Notes: generated by a model not told the origin, from the letters alone. Shown: positions 12,773 to 26,353, counted from the stretch's first letter. The stretch is DNA of 64,000 nucleotides from Hydractinia symbiolongicarpus (GCF_029227915.1 NC_079888.1:21742001-21806000), one strand, 5' to 3'. A program made the numbers and translations.

Positions 12773-15003
12773 GTTCGGGAAATGAGTTTACTCCCTGGGT
12801 ACTTTCTTTGTATACTTTTGACTATGCGGGCCAAGCCTGGGATTTACGGGAAATCGCGGGTTTTCGTTTGCCGGCGATTAAACTTCTTTCATTAAGCGTC
12901 TCATCAAAAATGAAAACATTTTTAAAAACTAAAAGTCTTATGCGTTTTAGTGGTGAAAAAATAATTTAAAAAATCGTTCTGGAAATGAGTTTACTCACAG
13001 GGTACTTTTTTTGTATACATTCGACTGTACGGGCCAAGCCCGGGATTTACGGGAAATCGCGGGTTTTCGTTTGCCGGCCATTAAACCTCTTTCATTAAGC
13101 GTCTCATCAAAAATGAAAACATTTTTGAAAACTACAAGTCTCATGCGTTTTAGTGGTGAAAAAATAATTTAAAAAATCGTTCGGGAAATGAGTTTACTCC
13201 CTGGGTACTTTCCTTGTATACTTTTGACTATACGGGCCGAGTACGGGATTTTTCGGGAAATCGCGGATTTTCGTTTGCCGGCGATTAAACTTCTTTCATT
13301 CAGCGTCCCATCAAATATGAAAACATTTTTGAAAACTACAAGTCTCATGCGTTTAGTGGTGAAAAAATAATTTAAAAAATCGTTCGGGGAATGAGTTTAC
13401 TCCCTGGGTACTTTCTTTGCATACTTTTGACTATACGGGCCGAGTACAGGATTTACGGGAAATCGCGGAGTTTCGTTTGCCGGCGATTAAACTTCTTTTA
13501 TTCAGCGTCCTTTCAAATATGAAAACATTTTTGGAAGCTACAAGTCTCATGCGTTTAGTGGTAAAAAAATAATACAAAAAATCGTTCGGGAAATGAGTTT
13601 ACTCCCTGGGTACTTTCTTTGTATACTTTTGACTATACGGGCCGAGTCCGGGGTTTACGGGAAATGGCGGGTTTTCGTTTGCCGTCGATTAAACTTCTTT
13701 TATTCAGCGTCTCATCAAAAATGAAAACATTTTTGAAAACTACAAGTCTCATGCGTTTTAGTAGTGAAAAAATAATTTAAAAAATCGTTCGGGAAATGAG
13801 TTTACTCCCTGGGTACTTTCTTTGTATACTTTTGACTATGCGGGCCAAGCCTGGGATTTACGGGAAATCGCGGGTTTTCGTTTGCCGGCGATTAAACTTC
13901 TTTCATTAAGCGTCTCATCAAAAATGAAAACATTTTTAAAAACTAAAAGTCTTATGCGTTTTAGTGGTGAAAAAATAATTTAAAAAATCGTTCTGGAAAT
14001 GAGTTTACTCACAGGGTATTCTTTTTGTATACATTCGACTATATGGGCCAAGCCCGGGGTTTACGGGAAATCGCGGGTTTTCGTTTGCCGGCCATTAAAC
14101 CTCTTTCATTAAGCGTCTCATCAAAAATAAAAACATTTTTGAAAACTACAAGTCTCATGCGTTTTAGTGGTGAAAAAATAATTTAAAAAATCGTTCGGGA
14201 AATGAGTTTACTCCCTGGGTACTTTCTTTGTATACTTTTGACTATACGGGCCGAGTACGGGATTTTTGGGGAAATCGCGGATTTTCGTTTGCCGGCGATT
14301 AAACTTCTTTCATTCAGCGTCCCATCAAATATGAAAACATTTTTGAAAACTACAAGTCTCATGCGTTTAGTGGTGAAAAAATAATTTAAAAAATCGTTCG
14401 GGAAATGAGTTTACTCCCTGGGTACTTTCTTTGTATACTTTTGACTATACGGGCCGAGTACAGGATTTACGGGAAATCGCGGAGTTTCGTTTGCCGGCGA
14501 TTAAACTTCTTTTATTCAGCGTCCTTTCAAATATGAAAACATTTTTGGAAGCTACAAGTCTCATGCGTTTAGTGGTAAAAAAATAATACAAAAAATCGTT
14601 CGGTAAATGAGTTTACTCCCTGGGTACTTTCTTTGTATACTTTTGACTATACGGGCTGAGTCCGGGCTTTACGGGAAATGGCGGGTTTTCGTTTGCCGTC
14701 GATTAAACTTCTTTTATTCAGCGTCTCATCAAAAATGAAAACATTTTTGAAAACTACAAGTCTCATGCGTTTTAGTGGTGAAAAAATAATTTAAAAAATC
14801 GTTCGGGAAATGAGTTTACTCCCTGGGTACTTTCTTTGTATACTTTTGACTATGCGGGCCAAGCCTGGGATTTACGGGAAATCGCGGGTTTTCGTTTGCC
14901 GGCAATTAAACTTCTTTCATTAAGCGTCTCATCAAAAATGAAAACATTTTTAAAAACTAAAAGTCTTATGCGTTTTAGTGGTTAAAAAATAATTTAAAAA
15001 ATC
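12773..15003. repeat. Block A, last eleven mixed monomers
   Basis: About 2231 bp of block A variants, including two GAGTACGGGATTTTT types at 13188 and 14202 (1014 bp, five monomers apart) with partly repeated order between them. Single-copy changes include TTTGCATAC near 13418 and GTGGTTAAAAAAT near 14980. The final monomer (about 14804-15003) does not match the one preceding each unit in block B, which fixes the block boundary at 15004. No gene is visible. Confidence 0.8.
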
Positions 15004-15540
15004 GTTCTGGAAATGAGTTTACTCACAGGGTATTCTTTTTGTATACATTCGACTATATGGGCCAAGCCCGGGATTTACGGGAAATCGCGGGTTTTCGTTT
15101 GCCGACCATTAAACTACTTTCATTAAGCGTCTCATCAAAAATAAAAACATTTTTGAAAACTAAAAGTCTCATGCGTTTTAGTGGTGAAAAAATAATTTAA
15201 AAAATCGTTCGGGAAATGAGTTTACTCCCTGGGTACTTTCTTTGTATACTTTTGACTATACGGGCCGAGTACGGGATTTACGGGAAATCGCGGATTTTCG
15301 TTTGCCGGCGATTAAACTTCTTTTATTCAGCGGCTCATCAAATATGAAAACATTTTTGAAAACTACAAGTCTCATGCGTTTAGTGGTAAAAAAATAATAT
15401 AAAAAATCGTTCGGGAAATGAGTTTACTCCCTGGGTACTTTCTTTGTATACTTTTGACTATACGGGCCAAGCCCGGGATTTACGGGAAATCGCGGGTTTT
15501 CGTTTGCCGGCCATTAAACCTCTTTCATTAAGCGTCTCAT

Positions 15541-15560
15541 CAAAAATGATATCATTTTTG
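15541..15560. repeat. Perfect 20 bp palindrome, block B copy 1
   Basis: CAAAAATGAT followed by its reverse complement ATCATTTTTG, with no spacer. The usual monomer has AAAA at the centre (ATGAAAACAT). Here the centre is ATGATATCAT, which extends the 8 bp arms into a full palindrome holding a GATATC site. Confidence 0.95.
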
Positions 15561-16756
15561 AAAACTACAAGTCTCATGCGTTTTAGTGGTGAAAAAAAAA
15601 ATTAAAAAATCGTTCGGGAAGTGAGTTTACTCCCTGGGTACTTTCTTTGTATACATTCGACTATACGGGCCAAGCCCCGGATTTACGGGAAATCGCGGAA
15701 TTTCGTTTGCCGGCGATTAAACCTCTTTCATTAAGCGTCTCATCAAAAATGAAAACATTTTTGAAAACTACAAGTCTCATGCGTTTTAGTGGTGAAAAAA
15801 TAATTTAAAAAATCGTTCGGAAAATGAGTTTACTCCCTGGGTACTTTCTTTGTATACTTTTGACTATACGGGCCGAGTACGGGATTTACGGGAAATCGCG
15901 GATTTTCGTTTGCCGGCGATTAAACTTCTTTTATTCAGCGTCCCATCAAATATGAAAACATTTTTGAAAACTACAAGTCTCATGCGTTTAGTGGTAAAAA
16001 AATAATATAAAAAATCGTTCGGGAAATGAGTTTACTCCCTGGGTACTTTCTTTGTATACTTTTAACTATACGTGCCGAGTCCGGTATTTACGGGAAATCG
16101 CGGGTTTTCGCTTGCCGGCGATTAAACTTCTTTTATTCAGCGTCTCCTCAAAAATGAAAACATTTTTAAAAACTACAAGTCTTATGCGTTTTAGTGGTGA
16201 AAAAATAATTTAAAAAATCGTTCTGGAAATGAGTTTACTCACAGGGTATTCTTTTTGTATACATTCGACTATATGGGCCAAGCCCGGGATTTACGGGAAA
16301 TCGCGGGTTTTCGTTTGCCGACCATTAAACTACTTTCATTAAGCGTCTCATCAAAAATAAAAACATTTTTGAAAACTACAAGTCTCATGCGTTTTAGTGG
16401 TGAAAAAATAATTTAAAAAATCGTTCGGGAAATGAGTTTACTCCCTGGGTACTTTCTTTGTATACTTTCGACTATACGGGCCGAGTACGGGATTTACGGG
16501 AAATCGCGGATTTTCGTTTGCCGGCGATTAAACTTCTTTTATTCAGCGGCCCATCAAATATGAAAACATTTTTAAAAACTACAAGTCTCATGCGTTTAGT
16601 GGTAAAAAAATAATATAAAAAATCGTTCGGGAAATGAGTTTACTCCCTGGGTACTTTCTTTGTATACTTTTGACTATACGGGCCAAGCCCGGGATTTACG
16701 GGAAATCGCGGGTTTTCGTTTGCCGGCCATTAAACCTCTTTCATTAAGCGTCTCAT

Positions 16757-16776
16757 CAAAAATGATATCATTTTTG
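16757..16776. repeat. Perfect 20 bp palindrome, block B copy 2
   Basis: Same sequence, 1216 bp downstream of the first, in monomer 3 of the 6-mer unit. Confidence 0.95.
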
Positions 16777-17972
16777 AAAACTACAAGTCTCATGCGTTTT
16801 AGTGGTGAAAAAAAAAATTAAAAAATCGTTCGGGAAGTGAGTTTACTCCCTGGGTACTTTCTTTGTATACATTCGACTATACGGGCCAAGCCCCGGATTT
16901 ACGGGAAATCGCGGGATTTCGTTTGCCGGCGATTAAACCTCTTTCATTAAGCGTCTCATCAAAAATGAAAACATTTTTGAAAACTACAAGTCTCATGCGT
17001 TTTAGTGGTGAAAAAATAATTTAAAAAATCGTTCGGGAAATGAGTTTACTCCCTGGGTACTTTCTTTGTATACTTTTGACTATACGGGCCGAGTACGGGA
17101 TTTACGGGAAATCGCGGATTTTCGTTTGCCGGCGATTAAACTTCTTTTATTCAGCGTCCCATCAAATATGAAAACATTTTTGAAAACTACAAGTCTCATG
17201 CGTTTAGTGGTAAAAAAATAATATAAAAAATCGTTCGGGAAATGAGTTTACTCCCTGGGTACTTTCTTTGTATACTTTTAACTATACGTGCCGAGTCCGG
17301 TATTTACGGGAAATCGCGGGTTTTCGCTTGCCGGCGATTAAACTTCTTTTATTCAGCGTCTCCTCAAAAATGAAAACATTTTTAAAAACTACAAGTCTCA
17401 TGCGTTTTAGTGTTGAAAAAATAATTTAAAAAATCGTTCTGGAAATGAGTTTACTCACAGGGTATTCTTTTTGTATACATTCGACTATATGGGCCAAGCC
17501 CGGGATTTACGGGAAATCGCGGGTTTTCGTTTGCCGACCATTAAACTACTTTCATTAAGCGTCTCATCAAAAATAAAAACATTTTTGAAAACTAAAAGTC
17601 TCATGCGTTTTAGTGGTGAAAAATTAATTTAAAAAATCGTTCGGGAAATGAGTTTACTCCCTGGGTACTTTCTTTGTATACTTTTGACTATACGGGCCGA
17701 GTACGGGATTTACGGGAAATCGCGGATTTTCGTTTGCCGGCGATTAAACTTCTTTTATTCAGCGGCCCATCAAATATGAAAACATTTTTGAAAACTACAA
17801 GTCTCATGCGTTTAGTGGTAAAAAAATAATATAAAAAATCGTTCGGGAAATGAGTTTACTCCCTGGGTACTTTCTTTGTATACTTTTGACTATACGGGCC
17901 AAGCCCGGGATTTACGGGAAATCGCGGGTTTTCGTTTGCCGGCCATTAAACCTCTTTCATTAAGCGTCTCAT

Positions 17973-17992
17973 CAAAAATGATATCATTTTTG
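17973..17992. repeat. Perfect 20 bp palindrome, block B copy 3
   Basis: Same sequence, a further 1216 bp downstream. The following bases read AAAACTTCAAG instead of AAAACTACAAG, a change private to this copy. Confidence 0.95.
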
Positions 17993-19188
17993 AAAACTTC
18001 AAGTCTCATGCGTTTTAGTGGTGAAAAAAAAAATTAAAAAATCGTTCGGGAAGTGAGTTTACTCCCTGGGTACTTTCTTTGTATACATTCGACTATACGG
18101 GCCAAGCCCCGGATTTACGGGAAATCGCGGGATTTCGTTTGCCGGCGATTAAACCTCTTTCATTAAGCGTCTCATCAAAAATGAAAACATTTTTGAAAAC
18201 TACAAGTCTCATGCGTTTTAGTGGTGAAAAAATAATTTAAAAAATCGTTCGGAAAATGAGTTTACTCCCTGGGTACTTTCTTTGTATACTTTTGACTATA
18301 CGGGCCGAGTACGGGATTTACGGGAAATCGCGGATTTTCGTTTGCCGGCGATTAAACTTCTTTTATTCAGCGTCCCATCAAATATGAAAACATTTTTGAA
18401 AACTACAAGTCTCATGCGTTTAGTGGTAAAAAAATAATATAAAAAATCGTTCGGGAAATGAGTTTACTCCCTGGGTACTTTCTTTGTATACTTTTAACTA
18501 TACGTGCCGAGTCCGGTATTTACGGGAAATCGCGGGTTTTCGCTTGCCGGCGATTAAACTTCTTTTATTCAGCGTCTCCTCAAAAATGAAAACATTTTTA
18601 AAAACTACAAGTCTTATGCGTTTTAGTGGTGAAAAAATAATTTAAAAAATCGTTCTGGAAATGAGTTTACTCACAGGGTATTCTTTTTGTATACATTCGA
18701 CTATATGGGCCAAGCCCGGGATTTACGGGAAATCGCGGGTTTTCGTTTGCCGACCATTAAACTACTTTCATTAAGCGTCTCATCAAAAATAAAAACATTT
18801 TTGAAAACTACAAGTCTCATGCGTTTTAGTGGTGAAAAAATAATTTAAAAAATCGTTCGGGAAATGAGTTTACTCCCTGGGTACTTTCTTTGTATACTTT
18901 CGACTATACGGGCCGAGTACGGGATTTACGGGAAATCGCGGATTTTCGTTTGCCGGCGATTAAACTTCTTTTATTCAGCGGCCCATCAAATATGAAAACA
19001 TTTTTAAAAACTACAAGTCTCATGCGTTTAGTGGTAAAAAAATAATATAAAAAATCGTTCGGGAAATGAGTTTACTCCCTGGGTACTTTCTTTGTATACT
19101 TTTGACTATACGGGCCAAGCCCGGGATTTACGGGAAATCGCGGGTTTTCGTTTGCCGGCCATTAAACCTCTTTCATTAAGCGTCTCAT

Positions 19189-19208
19189 CAAAAATGATAT
19201 CATTTTTG
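19189..19208. repeat. Perfect 20 bp palindrome, block B copy 4
   Basis: Last occurrence, again at 1216 bp. I did not see this form of the palindrome outside block B. Confidence 0.95.
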
Positions 19209-20202
19209 AAAACTACAAGTCTCATGCGTTTTAGTGGTGAAAAAAAAAATTAAAAAATCGTTCGGGAAGTGAGTTTACTCCCTGGGTACTTTCTTTGTAT
19301 ACATTCGACTATACGGGCCAAGCCCCGGATTTACGGGAAATCGCGGGATTTCATTTGCCGGCGATTAAACCTCTTTCATTAAGCGTCTCATCAAAAATGA
19401 AAACATTTTTGAAAACTACAAGTCTCATGCGTTTTAGTGGTGAAAAAATAATTTAAAAAATCGTTCGGGAAATGAGTTTACTCCCTGGGTACTTTCTTTG
19501 TATACTTTTGACTATACGGGCCGAGTACGGGATTTACGGGAAATCGCGGATTTTCGTTTGCCGGCGATTAAACTTCTTTTATTCAGCGTCCCATCAAATA
19601 TGAAAACATTTTTGAAAACTACAAGTCTCATGCGTTTAGTGGTAAAAAAATAATATAAAAAATCGTTCGGGAAATGAGTTTACTCACTGGGTACTTTCTT
19701 TGTATACTTTTAACTATACGTGCCGAGTCCGGTATTTACGGGAAATCGCGGGTTTTCGCTTGCCGGCGATTAAACTTCTTTTATTCAGCGTCTCCTCAAA
19801 AATGAAAACATTTTTAAAAACTACAAGTCTCATGCGTTTTAGTGTTGAAAAAATAATTTAAAAAATCGTTCTGGAAATGAGTTTACTCACAGGGTACTTT
19901 CTTTGTATACATTCGACTATACGGGCCAAGCCCGGGATTTACGGGAAATCGCGGGTTTTCGTTTGCCGGCGATTAAACCTCCTTCATTAGGCGTCTGATC
20001 AAAAATGAAAACATTTTTGAAAACTACAAGTCTCATGCGTTTTAGTGGTGAAAAAAAAAATTTAAAAAATCGTTCGGGAAATGAGTTTACTCCCTGGGTA
20101 CTTTCTTTGTATACATTCGACTATACGGCCAAGCCCCGGATTTAAGGGAAATCGCGGGATTTCGTTTGCCGGCGATTAAACCTTTTTCATTAAGCGTCTC
20201 AT

Positions 20203-20222
20203 CAAAAATGAAAACATTTTTG
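20203..20222. repeat. Common 8 bp inverted repeat around AAAA (CAAAAATG / CATTTTTG)
   Basis: The string CAAAAATG-AAAA-CATTTTTG has perfect 8 bp arms and a 4 bp centre. It occurs in a large share of monomers throughout the array; this is one example. A second class reads CAAATATGAAAACATTTTTG, which breaks the stem by one base, and others read CATTTCTG or CATTTTTA. It is not a bacterial terminator, because no T-run follows. It could form a small cruciform or simply contribute to A/T-tract bending. Confidence 0.7.
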
Positions 20223-23110
20223 AAAACTACAAGCCTCATGCGTTTTAGTGGTGAAAAAATAATTTAAAAAATCGTTCGGGAAATGAGTTTACTCCCTGGG
20301 TACTTTCTTTGTATACTTTTGACTATACGGGCCGAGTCCAGGATTTACGGGAAATCGCGGATTTTCGTTTGCCGGCGATTAAACTTCTTTCATTCAGCGT
20401 CCCATCAAATATAAAAACATTTTTGAAAACTACAAGTCTCATGCGTTTAGTAGTGAAAAAATAATTTAAAAAATTGTTCGGGGAATGAGTTTACGCCCTG
20501 GGTACTTTCTTTGTATACTTTTGACTATACGGGCCGAGTCCGGGGTTTACGGGAAATGGCGGGTTTTCGTTAGCCGGCGATTAAACTTCTTTTATTCAGC
20601 GTCTCATCAAAAATGAAAACATTTTTGAAAACTACAAGTCTCATGCGTTTTAGTGGTGAAAAGATAATTTAAAAAATCGTTTTGGAAATGAGTTTACTCA
20701 CAGGGTACTTTTTTGTATACATTTGACTATACGGGCCAAGCCCGGGATTTACGGGAAATCGCAGGTTTTCGTTTGCCGGCGATTAAACCACTTTCATTAT
20801 GCGTCTCATTAAAAATGAAAACATTTCTGAAAACTACAAGTCTCATGCGTTTTAGTGGTGAAAAAATAATTTAAAAAATCGTTCGGGAAATGAGTTTACT
20901 CACAGGGTACTTTCTTTGTATACATTCGACTATACGGGCCAAGCCCGGGATTTACGGGAAGTCGCGGGTTTTCGTTTGCCGGCGATTAAACTTCTTTCAT
21001 TAAGCGTCTCATCAAAAATGAAAACATTTTTGAAAACTAAAAGTCTCAGGCGTTTTAGTGGTGAAAAAAAAATTAAAAAATCGTTTTGGAAATGAGTTTA
21101 CTCCCAGGGTACTTTCTTTGTATACATTCGGCTATACAGGCCAAGCCCGGGATTTACGGGAAATCGCGGGTTTTCGTTTGCCGGCGATTAAACCACCTTC
21201 ATTAAGCGTCTCTTCGAAAATGAAAACATTTTTGAAAACTACAAGTCTCATGCGTTTTAGTGGTGAAAAAAAAATTTAAAAAATCGTTCGGGAAATGAGT
21301 TTACTCCCTGGGTACTTTCTTTGTATACTTTGGACTATACGGGCCGAGTCCGGGATTTACGGGAAATCGCGGATTTTCGTTTCAGGGCGATTAAACTTCT
21401 TTTATTCAGCGCCTCATCAAAAATGAAAACATTTTTGAAAACTAGAAGTCTCATGCGTTGTAGGGGTGAAAAAATAATTTAAAAAATCTTTCGGAAAATG
21501 AGTTTACTGCCTGGGTACTTTCTTTGTATACTTTTGACTATACGGGCCGAGTCCGGGGTTTACCGGAAATGGCGGGTTTTCGTTTGCCGGCAATTAAACT
21601 TCTTCTATTCAGCGTCTCATCAAAAATGAAAACATTTTTGAAAACTACCAGTCTCATGCCTTTTAGTGGTGAGAAGATAATTTAAAAAATCGTTTTGGAA
21701 ATGAGTTTACTCCCAGGGTACTTTCTTTGTATACATTCGGCTATACAGGCCAAGCCTGGGATTTACGGGAAATCGCGGGTTTTCGTTTGCCGGCGATTAA
21801 ACCACTTTCATTAAGCGTCTCATCAAAAATGAAAACATTTTTGAAAACTACAAGTCTCATGCGTTTTAGTGGTGAAAAAAAATTTTAAAAAATCGTTCGG
21901 GAAATGAGTTTACTCCCTGGGTACTTTCTTTGTATACATTCGACTATACAGGCCAAGCCCGGGATTTACGGGAAATCGCGGGAGTTCGATTGCCGGCGAT
22001 TACACCTCTTTGGTTAAGCGTCTCATCAAAAATGAAAACATATTTGAAAACTACAAGTGTCATGCGTTTTAGTGGTGAAAAAATAATTTAAAAAATCGTT
22101 CGGGAAATGAGTTTACTCCCTGGGTACTTTCTTTGTATACATTCGGCTATACAGGCCAAGCCCGGGATTTACGCGAAATCGCGGGTTTTCGTTTGCCGGC
22201 GATTAAACCACTTTCATTAAGCGTCTCATCAAAAATGAAAACATTTCTGAAAACTACAAGTCTCATGCGTTTTAGTGGTGAAAAAATAATTTAAAAAATC
22301 GTTCGGGAAATGAGTTTACTCCCTTGGTACTTTCTTTGTATACTTTTGACTATACAGGCCAAGCCCGGGATTTACGGGAAATCGCGGGTTTTCGTTTGCC
22401 GCCGATTAAACTTCTTTTATTCAGCGTCTCATCAAAAATGAAAACATTTTTGAGAACTACAAGTCTTATGCGTTGTAGTGGTGAAAAAATTATTTAAAAA
22501 ATCGGTCGGAAAATGAGTTTACTCACTGGGTACTTTCTTTGTATACTTTTGACTATACGGGCCGAGTCCGGGGTTTACGGGATATCGCGGGATTTCGTTT
22601 GCCGGCGATTGAACCTCTTTCATTAAGCGTCTCATCAAAAATGAAAACATTTTTGAAAACTACAAGTCTCATGCGTGTTAGTGGTAAAAAAATAATTTAA
22701 AAATCGTTCGGGAAATAAGTTTACTCCCTGGGTACTTTCTTTGTATACTTTTGACCATACGGGCCCAGTCCCGGATTTACGGGAAATCGCGGATTTTCGT
22801 TTGAGGGCGATTAAACTTCTTTTATTCAGCGTCTCATCAAAAATGAAAACATTTTTGAAAACTACAAGTCTCATGCGTTTTAGTGGTAAAAAAATAATTT
22901 AAAAATCGTTCGGGAAATAAGTTTACTCCCTGGGCACTTTCTTTGTATACCTTTGACCATACGGGCCCAGTCTCGGATTTACGGGAAATCGTGGATTTTC
23001 GTTTGAGGGCGATTAAACTTCTTTTATTCAGCGTCTCATCAAAAATGAAAACATTTTTGAAAACTACAAGTCTCATGCGTTGTAGTGGTGAAAAAATAAT
23101 TTAAAAAATC

Positions 23111-23312
23111 GTTTTGGAAATGAGTTTACACACAGGGTACTTTCTTTGTATACTTTTGACTATACGGGCCGAGTCCAGGATTTACGGGAAATCGCGGAGA
23201 TTCGTTTGCCGGCGATTAAACTTCTTTTATTCAGCGTCCCATCAAATATGAAAACATTTTTGAAAACCATAAGTCTCATGCGTTTAGTGGTAAAAAAATA
23301 ATACAAAAAATC
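23111..23312. repeat. Hybrid monomer joining two passes of the HOR
   Basis: The 5' part, GTTTTGG with TTTACACACAGGG, matches the monomer that normally follows the GACCATACGGGCCC pair (as at 31017). The 3' part, with GTCCAGGATTT and GGAGATTCG, matches the fourth monomer of the unit (near 28590). The switch lies near the GTATAC box. This is an in-register deletion or exchange joint. Confidence 0.65.
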
Positions 23313-26300
23313 GTTCGGGAAATGAGTTTACTCCCTGGGTACTTTCTTTGTATACTTTTGACTATACGGGCCGAGTCCGGGGTTTACGGGAAATGGCGGG
23401 TTTTCGTTAGCCGGCGATTAAACTTCTTTTATTCAGCGTCTCATCAAAAATGAAAACATTTTTGAAAACTACAAGTCTCATGCGTTTTAGTGGTGAAAAG
23501 ATAATTTAAAAAATCGTTTTGGAAATGAGTTTACTCACAGGGTACTTTTTTTGTATACATTTGACTATACGGGCCAAGCCCGGGATTTACGGGAAATCGC
23601 GGGTTTTCGTTTGCCGGCGATTAAACCACTTTCATTATGCGTCTCATTAAAAATGAAAACATTTCTGAAAACTACAAGTCTCATGCGTTGTAGTGGTGAA
23701 AAAATAATTTAAAAAATCGTTTTGGAAATGAGTTTACACACAGGGTACTTTCTTTGTATACTTTTGACTATACGGGCCAAGCCCGGGATTTACGGGAAGT
23801 CGCGGGTTTTCGTTTGCCGGCGATTAAACTTCTTTCATTAAGCGTCTCATCAAAAATGAAAACATTTTTGAAAACTAAAAGTCTCAGGCGTTTTAGTGGT
23901 GAAAAAAAAATTAAAAAATCGTTCGGGAAATGAGTTTACTCCCTGGGTACTTTCTTTGTATACCTTGGATTATACGGGCGAAGTCTGGGATTTACGGAAA
24001 ATCGCAAATTTTCGTTTGAGGGCGATTAAACTTCTTTTATTCAGCGCCTCATCAAGAATGAAAACATTTTTGAAAACTACAAGTCTCATGCGTTGTAGTG
24101 GTGAAAAAATAATTTAAAAAATCGTTCGGAAAATGAGTTTACTCCCTGGGTACTTTCTTTGTATACTTTTGACTATACGAGCCGAGTCCGGGGTTTACGG
24201 GAAATGGCGGGTTTTCGTTTGCCGGCAATTAAACTTCTTCTATTCAGCGTCTCATCAAAAATGAAAACATTTTCGAAAACTACTAGTCTCATGCCTTTTA
24301 GTGGTGAGAAGATAATTTAAAAAATCGTTTTGGAAATGAGTTTACTCCCAGGGTACTTTCTTTGTATACATTCGGCTATACAGGCCAAGCCCGGGATTTA
24401 CGGGAAATCGCGGGTTTTCGTTTGCCGGCGATTAAACCACTTTCATTAAGCGTCTCTTCGAAAATGAAAACATTTTTGAAAACTACAAGTCTTATGCGTT
24501 TTAGTTGTGAAAAAAAAATTTAAAAAATCGTTCGGGAAATGAGTTTACTCCCTGGGTACTTTCTTTGTATACTTTGGACTATACGGGCCGAGTCCGGGAT
24601 TTACGGGAAATCGCGGATTTTCGTTTCAGGGCGATTAAACTTCTTTTATTCAGCGCCTCATCAAAAATGAAAACATTTTTGAAAACTAGAAGTCTCATGC
24701 GTTGTAGTGGTGAAAAAATAATTTAAAAAATCTTTCGGAAAATGAGTTTACTGCCTGGGTACTTTCTTTGTATACTTTTGACTATACGGGCCGAGTCCGG
24801 GGTTTACGGGAAATGGCGGGTTTTCGTTTGCCGGCAATTAAACTTCTTCTATTCAGCGTCTCATCAAAAATGAAAACATTTTTGAAAACTACCAGTCTCA
24901 TGCCTTTTAGTGGTGAGAAGATAATTTAAAAAATCGTTTTGGAAATGAGTTTACTCCCAGGGTACTTTCTTTGTATACATTCGGCTATACAGGCCAAGCC
25001 CGGGATTTACGGGAAATCGCGGGTTTTCGTTTGCCGGCGATTAAACCACTTTCATTAAGCGTCTCATCAAAAATGAAAACATTTTTGAAAACTACCAGTC
25101 TCATGCCTTTTAGTGGTGAGAAGATAATTTAAAAAATCGTTTTGGAAATGAGTTTACTCCCAGGGTACTTTCTTTGTATACATTCGGCTATACAGGCCAA
25201 GCCCGGGATTTACGGGAAATCGCGGGTTTTCGTTTGCCGGCGATTAAACCACTTTCATTAAGCGTCTCATCAAAAATGAAAACATTTTTGAAAACTACAA
25301 GTCTCATGCGTTTTAGTGGTGAAAAAAAAATTTAAAAAATCGTTCGGGAAATGAGTTTACTCCCTGGGTACTTTCTTTGTATACATTCGACTATACAGGC
25401 CAAGCCCGGGATTTACGGGAAATCGCGGGAGTTCGATTGCCGGCGATTAAACCTCTTTGATTAAGCGTCTCATCAAAAATGAAAACATATTTGAAAACTA
25501 CAAGTGTCATGCGTTTTAGTGGTGAAAAAATAATTTAAAAAATCGTTCGGGAAATGAGTTTACTCCCTGGGTACTTTCTTTGTATACATTCGGCTATACA
25601 GGCCAAGCCCGGGATTTACGCGAAATCGCGGGTTTTCGTTTGCCTGCGATTAAACCACTTTCATTAAGCGTCTCATCAAAAATGAAAACATTTCTAAAAA
25701 CTACAAGTCTCATGCGTTTTAGTGGTGAAAAAATAATTTAAAAAATCGTTCGGGAAATGAGTTTACTCCCTTGGTACTTTCTTTGTATACTTTTGACTAT
25801 ACAGGCCAAGCCCGGGATTTACGGGAAATCGCGGGTTTTCGTTTGCCGCCGATTAAACTTCTTTTATTCAGCGTCTCATCAAAAATGAAAACATTTTTGA
25901 GAACTACAAGTCTTATGCGTTGTAGTGGTGAAAAAATTATTTAAAAAATCGGTCGGAAAATGAGTTTACTCCCTGGGTACTTTCTTTGTATACTTTTGAC
26001 TATACGGGCCGAGTCCGGGGTTTACGGGATATCGCGGGATTTCGTTTGCCGGCGATTGAACCTCTTTCATTAAGCGTCTCATCAAAAATGAAAACATTTT
26101 TGAAAACTACAAGTCTCATGCGTTTTAGTGGTAAAAAAATAATTTAAAAATCGTTCGGGAAATAAGTTTACTCCCTGGGTACTTTCTTTGTATACTTTTG
26201 ACCATACGGGCCCAGTCCCGGATTTACGGGAAATCGCGGATTTTCGTTTGAGGGCGATTAAACTTCTTTTATTCAGCGTCTCATCAAAAATGAAAACATT

Positions 26301-26353
26301 TTTGAAAACTACAAGTCTCATGCGTTTTAGTGGTAAAAAAATAATTTAAAAAT

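Larger units (their letters stand above)
15004..19867. repeat. Block B: 6-mer HOR, 4 copies of exactly 1216 bp (2 copies of a 2432 bp 12-mer)
   Basis: Units start at 15004, 16220, 17436 and 18652; the next expected start, 19868, holds a different monomer. The monomers are: (1) TTCTGG with CCGACCATTAAACTAC; (2) GAGTACGGG with CAGCGGC; (3) AAGCCCGGG with the ATGATATCAT palindrome; (4) GGGAAGTGAG with AAGCCCCGG; (5) GAGTACGGG with CAGCGTCCC; (6) TAACTATACGTGCC with CGCTTGCCGG and GTCTCCTC. Copies 1 and 3 share variants that differ from those shared by copies 2 and 4 at five or more separate sites, so the last homogenised unit was 12 monomers long. Confidence 0.93.

Noticed and set aside
20203-20222. 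Rho-independent terminator
   Set aside because: The stem CAAAAATG/CATTTTTG is AT-rich and is followed by GAAAAC, not a T-run. It recurs in a large share of monomers of a eukaryote-like satellite.
22762-22795. CENP-B box
   Set aside because: The best partial match is on the minus strand in CCCGGATTTACGGGA variants: about 7 of the 9 essential positions when compared with NTTCGNNNNANNCGGGN reversed. Forward TTCG-containing stretches match only about 6. No complete box was found, and matches this weak are expected by chance.
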